Shown here: in pieces, positions 58,721 through 64,000 of the stretch
Layout: the number at the start of each line of letters is the position of its first letter
Position numbering within the stretch: the stretch's first letter is position 1
Origin: Chryseobacterium sediminis
GTDB lineage: Bacteria; Bacteroidota; Bacteroidia; Flavobacteriales; Weeksellaceae
Direction: 5' to 3'
DNA length: 64,000 nucleotides
NCBI RefSeq assembly: GCF_008386505.1
Contig: NZ_VUNZ01000005.1
Span: 1-64,000, forward strand
Program-made: the position numbers and the translations under genes
The notes under the pieces: generated by a model
The model's database searches: none
The model's input: only the letters and a program-made list of their open reading frames with translations
Told to the model about the DNA's origin: nothing

Positions 58721-60370
58721 ATGCTTTCTAGAATATACATTAAAAACTTTGCCCTGATTGATACCCTTGAAGTATCTCTGAAAAATGGTTTACAGGTTAT
58801 TACCGGTGAAACAGGAGCGGGTAAATCTATTATTTTAGGAGCGCTTCGGCTTATTTTAGGAGAAAGGGCAGATGTAAAATCAATTGCCAAAGCTGAAGAG
58901 AAAAGCGTAGTTGAAACTGAGTTCTCCCTGAATAATCAATTTAAGAAATTCTTTATTGAAAATGATCTGGACTATGAGCTTCAGACGATTATAAGAAGAG
59001 AAATCCTTCCTTCCGGAAAATCCCGTGCCTTCATCAATGATGTGCCGGTAACACTGGATATTTTGAAAGAACTTTCCTCACAGTTAATTGATATTCATTC
59101 CCAGTTTGAGACATCCAATCTTTTCACTTCAGAATATCAGTTTAAAATTATCGACGGACTTTCTGATAATAAAAAAATTATTGAAGAGTATCAAAAGGAA
59201 TTTTCTGACTTTCAAAGTCTGAAACTGCTGTTGAAAAAACTGAAAACTCAATTATCAGAAGCCAATAAAGAAAGCGATTATAAAGATTTTTTACTCAATG
59301 AACTGGAAGAGCTGAAACTTGATGATGTAGACTATGAAGATGTTCAGAACCAGCTTTCCATTCAGGAAAATGCAGGGATGATCTCAGAAAATGTAGGTCA
59401 GATCCTGTCTAGGTTTCATCAGGAAGAAATAGGAATCTTGTCTTTCTTTCATGAAGCTACGCATAAGCTTTCAAAAATTTCCGAAGTTTCTACCAGTTTC
59501 GCAGAGCTTGATGAAAGGCTGGAAACCTCTTTTGTAGAATTGAAAGATATTATTTCTGAACTGGAACATGCGGCGGAAAGAGTTGAAATCAATCCTGAAA
59601 ATCTGGTATATCTTACTGATCTGAATAATAAAATAAACGCTTTATTTCTTAAACATAATGTTTCAGATCTTAATGAACTGATTGAAATCCGAAACACGCT
59701 GGCAGGAGATCAGAAAGGAGCTTCTGAACTGGAAGCCCAGATTGAGGAAACAGAAGAAAATATTTCTCAGAAAGAAAAAACGCTACAGATCCTTGCTGAA
59801 AAACTTTCAAAAAACAGAAGCAAGAATGTTCCTGTTTTTATTAAAAAAGCAGAAAGTCTTCTAAAAAAATTAGGGCTGGAAAAAGCTAAAGTTGATATAG
59901 AACTGCAGGATGCTGAAGAATTCAACCCGTTTGGAAAAGAAAATATCCAGCTGTTATTCCAGGCTAATTCCGGCTTCCCTTTAAAACCAATTCAGACTGC
60001 TATTTCCGGAGGAGAAAGATCAAGGGTAATGCTTGCTGTAAAGAAAATTATTGCAGAAAGTGATGAGCTTCCAACCCTTATTCTGGACGAAATTGACACC
60101 GGAGTTTCAGGAAAAGTTGCCGAAGAGATCGGAAATCTTATGAGAGAAATGTCTGAAGACATGCAGCTGATCGTTATTTCCCACCTTGCGCAGGTTGCTG
60201 CAAAAGGAAATGATAATTATAAAGTGGTAAAACAGGATATTTCCGGCAAAACACAATCTACTATAATTCCTTTGAGCAACGAAGAAAAGCTGAACGAAAT
60301 TGCCCAGTTACTTTCCGGAAGCAAAATTACGGAAGCAGCTCTGGCACAGGCAAAAGAGCTTATTGGATAA
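58721..60370 (+). CDS. recN: DNA repair protein RecN
   Basis: 549 aa SMC-like ATPase of double-strand-break repair. Walker A GETGAGKSIIL (about 29-39) is at the N-terminus, coiled coils occupy about 155-370, and the C-terminal head has the signature SGGERSRVMLA and Walker B LPTLILDEIDTGVSGKVAEEIG (about 447-468). Full length for the family. It is preceded by DUF4835 and coaBC, as in related genomes. Confidence 0.96.
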   Translation: MLSRIYIKNFALIDTLEVSLKNGLQVITGETGAGKSIILGALRLILGERADVKSIAKAEEKSVVETEFSLNNQFKKFFIENDLDYELQTIIRREILPSGKSRAFINDVPVTLDILKELSSQLIDIHSQFETSNLFTSEYQFKIIDGLSDNKKIIEEYQKEFSDFQSLKLLLKKLKTQLSEANKESDYKDFLLNELEELKLDDVDYEDVQNQLSIQENAGMISENVGQILSRFHQEEIGILSFFHEATHKLSKISEVSTSFAELDERLETSFVELKDIISELEHAAERVEINPENLVYLTDLNNKINALFLKHNVSDLNELIEIRNTLAGDQKGASELEAQIEETEENISQKEKTLQILAEKLSKNRSKNVPVFIKKAESLLKKLGLEKAKVDIELQDAEEFNPFGKENIQLLFQANSGFPLKPIQTAISGGERSRVMLAVKKIIAESDELPTLILDEIDTGVSGKVAEEIGNLMREMSEDMQLIVISHLAQVAAKGNDNYKVVKQDISGKTQSTIIPLSNEEKLNEIAQLLSGSKITEAALAQAKELIG

Positions 60371-60444
60371 CTCCATAAATCTATTTTTCTTTAAAAATTT
60401 GTAACATATTTTACATTATATTTACTAATGTAAAAAACTAACAT

Positions 60445-61911
60445 ATGTTTCTAAAGTTCCTTAGGCTTGAAATAAAAAGCTTCTTCCGTGGTACATCTTT
60501 AGGGATCAATCTGACCATGAAAATCCTTCGTTTTATTGCGATACTTTATTTCGTAGGATGTCTTGTAGGTGGAGCTTTTATAGCTTTTTTCTATATACAG
60601 GAGGAAATGCATCAGAATCCTTTGAAGATGATTTCAAAATTCATGATTATTGCCTGGATTATTGATCTTGTTCTTAAATATCTTTGGCAGGAAATTCCTA
60701 CCCAGAATATCAAGCCATTCCTCACAATGAATATCCGGAAAAATACTTTGGTTAATTACATGCTTGCCAAAACTTTTCTTTCAGCATTCAGCTGGCTGAG
60801 TTCTTTATTCTTTATCACATTTTCACTGATTGCTTTATTCAACGGATATAGTATCTTAGGAGTATTGGTATGGCTTATAGGTGTAATTTCATTACTCTAT
60901 CTGAATAATTTCATCAATATTTTCTTCAACGGTAAAGAAACTTTGGCAGTGATTATAGGAGTATGCTTTTTGGGCATAGGAATGCTGGGATATTACCATA
61001 TTGTTCCGGTTTTATCATATTCTGAATCAGTTTTCTTTAGCTTCTATGAAAAACCATACTTTGCGCTGATACCTGTTGCTTTGTTTATAATGTTGTGGTG
61101 GATATGTTTCCGTTACCTTCGTAAAGAATTTTATCTTGACCAAGGTCTTGAAGCCAAGAAAACAGTAGGGAAAACAGAGAATATAGCTTTCCTTAATAAA
61201 TATGGAGTTATTGGAACATTTATCAATAATGATATTAAAATGCTGAGACGTAATAAAGTCACCAAAGGGATTCTGCTGGGTAGCTTTATGTTTCTGTTTT
61301 ATGGATTGCTGATGTTTACTTCTTCCCTATACAAAACTCCGGCGATGATGATGCTTATGGGACTTTTCGTGACGGGAGGTTTCCAGTTTCTGTTTGGACA
61401 GAGAGTTCCTGCTTTTGATAGTTCATATTATCCATTGATGATGACGCTGAATGTTCCTTACAAAGACTATTTAAAGGGCAAATGGTGGCTGATGAACATT
61501 GTAACAGGAGTTTCTATGATTGCAGCACTGTGCTATGTGTACTTTGGCTGGGAAGTGTATATTACATTCTTTGCTGCGGGATTATACAATATCGGAGTCA
61601 ATTCTCAATTTACCTTATGGTCCGGGGCTTTCAACAAAACTCAGATTGATCTTAATTTAAAAGAGAAAAGAATGGGGCAGAAAGGAAGTTTCAACCTGAT
61701 AACGATGCTTCTGCTGATTCCTAAAATGCTTCTTCCGATGGGTGTATTTGCCTTAGCAAAATATTTCTCAGGAATTACAGGCGGAGTAATAAGCATTGCC
61801 ATTATCGGTATTATCGGATTTTTCTTGAGAGAGAAGATCTTCAATATTATCGTAAAACTTTACAAGAAAGAAAAATACAGCACACTGGATGCATTTAAAA
61901 ATATAAGTTAA
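60445..61911 (+). CDS. DUF5687 family ABC transporter permease
   Basis: 488 aa membrane protein with about 12 hydrophobic segments, matching in size and layout the DUF5687 family of Bacteroidota (ABC-2-like permeases). The N-terminus MFLKFLRLEIKSFFRG resembles the amphipathic start of ABC-2 permeases. The next gene, three bases downstream, encodes the ATPase, so the two form an exporter. Substrate unknown. Confidence 0.8.
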   Translation: MFLKFLRLEIKSFFRGTSLGINLTMKILRFIAILYFVGCLVGGAFIAFFYIQEEMHQNPLKMISKFMIIAWIIDLVLKYLWQEIPTQNIKPFLTMNIRKNTLVNYMLAKTFLSAFSWLSSLFFITFSLIALFNGYSILGVLVWLIGVISLLYLNNFINIFFNGKETLAVIIGVCFLGIGMLGYYHIVPVLSYSESVFFSFYEKPYFALIPVALFIMLWWICFRYLRKEFYLDQGLEAKKTVGKTENIAFLNKYGVIGTFINNDIKMLRRNKVTKGILLGSFMFLFYGLLMFTSSLYKTPAMMMLMGLFVTGGFQFLFGQRVPAFDSSYYPLMMTLNVPYKDYLKGKWWLMNIVTGVSMIAALCYVYFGWEVYITFFAAGLYNIGVNSQFTLWSGAFNKTQIDLNLKEKRMGQKGSFNLITMLLLIPKMLLPMGVFALAKYFSGITGGVISIAIIGIIGFFLREKIFNIIVKLYKKEKYSTLDAFKNIS

Positions 61912-61914
61912 GCC

Positions 61915-62631
61915 ATGATCAACATACAAAATTTATCCAAAACATACGGAACAGCAACCGTTCTTAATATTGAACATCTTGAAATTCCAAATGGGGAAAC
62001 ATTTGGCCTCGTAGGGAACAACGGAGCAGGAAAAACAACTCTTTTCAGCCTGATGCTGGATTTGATTCAGGCTACCACAGGATCTGTAAGTATTAACGGA
62101 ATTAAAGTCAGTGAATCTGAAGCATGGAAAAATAAAGTGTCAGCCTTTGTAGACGATACATTTCTTATCGGCTATCTTACTCCGGAGGAATACTTTTACT
62201 TCATTGGAGAGCTGAGAGGACAGAACAAAGCCTCTGTAGATGAATTCCTGAAGCCTTTTCACGATTTCTTCAACGGAGAAATCCTTAAATCCGGGAAATA
62301 TGTCCGTGATCTTTCAAAAGGGAATCAGAAAAAAGTAGGAATTGTAGGGGCAATTATTGGGAATCCCGAAATTATTATTTTGGATGAGCCTTTTGCCAAT
62401 CTGGATCCGTCCACACAGATTAAGCTTAAAAACCTGATCAAGGAATTATCCAAACAGGATGGTGTTACTTTCCTTATTTCCAGCCATGATCTTTCGCATA
62501 CAACAGAAGTATGTAACAGAATAGTGGTAGTGAATAAAGGCCTTTTGGTAAAAGATATTCAGACCAACCCGGAAACTTTGAAAGATCTGGAACAATATTT
62601 TGCAGATCAGGTTTCAGTTTCGGATATTTAA
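61915..62631 (+). CDS. ABC transporter ATP-binding protein
   Basis: 238 aa. Walker A GNNGAGKTT (about 34-42), Q-loop region, signature LSKGNQKKVGIVGA (in place of LSGGQ), Walker B IIILDEPFANLDPST (about 153-167) and the H-loop in ISSHDLSHTTE. The LSKGNQKK signature is common in ABC-2 exporters of the CcmA/NatA type. It begins three bases after the DUF5687 permease, forming one exporter. Confidence 0.92.
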   Translation: MINIQNLSKTYGTATVLNIEHLEIPNGETFGLVGNNGAGKTTLFSLMLDLIQATTGSVSINGIKVSESEAWKNKVSAFVDDTFLIGYLTPEEYFYFIGELRGQNKASVDEFLKPFHDFFNGEILKSGKYVRDLSKGNQKKVGIVGAIIGNPEIIILDEPFANLDPSTQIKLKNLIKELSKQDGVTFLISSHDLSHTTEVCNRIVVVNKGLLVKDIQTNPETLKDLEQYFADQVSVSDI

Positions 62632-62648
62632 TACCACAAAAAAGAGGT

Positions 62649-63587
62649 ATGAATACTATAGAATCACAAAATGTTACAGACTATCCAAATAGCAATACTA
62701 TTTTCATGGTTTGGAAACTTAATGACAGCCCACAGCTGAAAGATATTTTTCAGGAGTTATGTGCTTTGGTTTTAAACCTTAATAATTCAGTTTTCAACCG
62801 TTTTCCGGACAGCAGAGCAAGCTGTGTAATGGGAATTGGGGCCGAGGCCTGGAGAAAGCTTGAACTTCCGACCCCATTGCCAAAGGAACTAATCAATTTT
62901 GAAGAAATAAAAGGAATAAAGCACACCGCTGTTTCTACTCCCGGAGATCTTCATTTTCACCTGAGAGCAGATAACAAAAGCCTGATTTTCGATATGGCAA
63001 TCGAAATATCCAAGTTATTGAGTTCAGTGGCGGAAAGTATTCTGGAGATTCATGGATTTAAATATTGGGATGCACGTTCCATTCTTGGTTTTGTAGACGG
63101 AACAGAAAATCCGCATGGAGATGACCGTGATTATTTTGCAAAAATAGGAGATGAAGACCTTCAATACAAAGGAGGAAGTTATCTTTTCGTTCAAAAATAC
63201 CTTCATAATATGGATGCCTGGAAAGGTTTGTCGACAGAAGATCAGGAGAAAGTAATAGGGAGATCAAAAGAAAATGATATTGAAATGTCTGATGATGTAA
63301 AACCTTCCAACTCACACATCGCTTTAGCTAATATTGAAGGAGAAAATGGAGAAGAATTGAAAATCGTCAGAGATAATATGCCTTTTGGGAATCCTTCTAC
63401 TAATGAGTTTGGAACCTATTTTATTGCCTATTCAAGCACATTTACAACAACAAAAAAGATGTTGACCCATATGTTTATAGGTGATCCGCCGGGAAATTAT
63501 GACAGAATTTTAGATTTCAGCACAGCAGTTACAGGGACACTTTTCTTTGTTCCTACCCGAAATATGCTTGATGAATTCTCAGGATAA
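62649..63587 (+). CDS. Dyp-type (YfeX-like) heme peroxidase
   Basis: 312 aa. The DyP hallmark GFVDGTENP (about 153-161) carries the catalytic Asp, the proximal heme His is expected in NSHIALAN (about 220), and the distal Arg in IVRDNMPFG with EFGTYFIAYSST. There is no Tat or Sec signal, so it is cytoplasmic like E. coli YfeX. Possible roles are peroxide-dependent oxidation of porphyrinogens or dyes. It follows the ABC ATPase after 17 bases and could share its transcript. Confidence 0.93.
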   Translation: MNTIESQNVTDYPNSNTIFMVWKLNDSPQLKDIFQELCALVLNLNNSVFNRFPDSRASCVMGIGAEAWRKLELPTPLPKELINFEEIKGIKHTAVSTPGDLHFHLRADNKSLIFDMAIEISKLLSSVAESILEIHGFKYWDARSILGFVDGTENPHGDDRDYFAKIGDEDLQYKGGSYLFVQKYLHNMDAWKGLSTEDQEKVIGRSKENDIEMSDDVKPSNSHIALANIEGENGEELKIVRDNMPFGNPSTNEFGTYFIAYSSTFTTTKKMLTHMFIGDPPGNYDRILDFSTAVTGTLFFVPTRNMLDEFSG

Positions 63588-63592
63588 AATAT

Positions 63593-63623
63593 AAAGGCTG
63601 TCCCATTCCAGGGCAGCCTTTTT
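63593..63623 (+). terminator. Terminator of the DyP peroxidase gene
   Basis: AAAGGCTG-CC pairs with GG-CAGCCTTT (one internal mismatch position), followed by TTTTT. Confidence 0.8.
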
Positions 63624-63701
63624 AAATAATATCAATAATTTTTTCAAAAAATTGTAACCTTTTTTTGTTTTGATTGTCTTTAGTATAGAAACAGCATAAG
63701 C

Positions 63702-64000
63702 ATGAAACTCTTGTTCGGAAATAAAAAGAATGATTTGTTGAGCCTCCTGAAAAAACAGGATCCGGCTGCACAGAAGATTTTCTATGAACAGAATGTAAAG
63801 AGATTCCTGAGTGTAAGCAAAAGCTATGTGAGCGATTTGTATCAGGCAGAAGATTGTCTCATTAAAGCATTCTGTAAAATTTTTAAGCACATAGAAAGCT
63901 TCAGGGGAGAGTCGAATCTGGAAAGCTGGGCAAGAAGAATTGTGGTGAATGAATGCCTGAACTTTATCAAAAGCCATAAAACAGTGTTCTACCTGGATGA
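63702..64000 (+). CDS. RNA polymerase sigma-70 factor, ECF type (partial, cut by window edge)
   Basis: 99 residues are visible. MKLLFGNKKNDLLSLLKKQ precedes a sigma region 2: DPAAQKIFYEQNVKRFLSV, then DLYQAEDCLIKAFCKIFKHI and WARRIVVNECLNFIKSHK. Region 2.2 and 2.3 residues that bind the -10 region and the beta' clamp are in place. Region 4 and the stop lie beyond position 64000. The start is the only good ATG after the terminator at 63593. An anti-sigma factor would be expected downstream. Confidence 0.82.
   Translation, partial: MKLLFGNKKNDLLSLLKKQDPAAQKIFYEQNVKRFLSVSKSYVSDLYQAEDCLIKAFCKIFKHIESFRGESNLESWARRIVVNECLNFIKSHKTVFYLD

Noticed and set aside
63579..63977. 132-codon open frame on the - strand
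   Set aside because: Antisense to the sigma factor gene, whose region 2 is clear on the + strand.
1..64000. CRISPR array, prophage or insertion sequence
   Set aside because: No regularly spaced repeats, transposase, integrase or phage structural genes were seen on either strand.

Overview
The window is 64 kb of an AT-rich genome that fits Chryseobacterium or a close relative (Weeksellaceae, Bacteroidota). Evidence seen directly: promoters match the Bacteroidota -7 box TAnnTTTG, Shine-Dalgarno sequences are absent, and the gene set includes a tryptophanase, families typical of Flavobacteriia (DUF4835, DUF5686, DUF5687, DUF4126), the Bacteroidota-type omega subunit, and double-glycine 'bacteriocin-like' peptides of the kind common in Chryseobacterium. 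There is no prophage, transposase, CRISPR array or rRNA. Most of the window is core chromosome.

Layout. 1-1436: a gene-poor stretch of repeats and hairpins, then two small Cys-rich leader peptides on opposite strands. 1525-8788: a 2OG-Fe(II) oxygenase divergent from menD, convergent pabC-pabB, then a + strand run of membrane proteins, an AI-2E family transporter and a DUF3820 protein. 8810-22336: mostly - strand, with uvrB, a PQQ-type sugar dehydrogenase (+), a TonB receptor, an aminotransferase/FAD-monooxygenase pair, tryptophanase, DUF502, miaE, an acyltransferase and a Zn-peptidase lipoprotein. 22483-24156: rplU-rpmA and a tandem pair of Cys-rich leader peptides. 24180-36221: mostly - strand, with an outer-membrane DUF5686 protein, a giant tricorn-like S41 protease flanked by two identical tRNA-Asn genes, rseP, a nitrilase and a sulfide-handling operon (MBL-rhodanese, rhodanese lipoprotein, thioredoxin). 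36564-51573: + strand, with a HerA-like ATPase, an exonuclease, lysA behind an attenuator-like leader, poxB, two TonB-C-like proteins, miaB, a broken gene, and a sigma-54 activator-membrane protein-lptE operon. 51613-54155: - strand DUF4126, rnpA, tcdA, tatD. 54252-64000: + strand tetR, bamD-rpoZ-coaBC-DUF4835-recN, an ABC exporter, a DyP peroxidase and the start of a sigma factor cut by the window edge.

The most novel signal is a small conserved 5'UTR element (CCGAAAAGC-N5-GAGTAGG). It sits 21-25 nt upstream of three of the four Cys-rich leader-peptide genes, at two loci 22 kb apart. It can fold as an H-type pseudoknot, and both short helices show a compensatory base change between copies. 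The second is the lysA leader: a promoter, a 23-codon ORF with five Lys codons, alternative hairpins, and an intrinsic terminator ending 16 nt before the lysA start codon. Both are inferences from this sequence alone.
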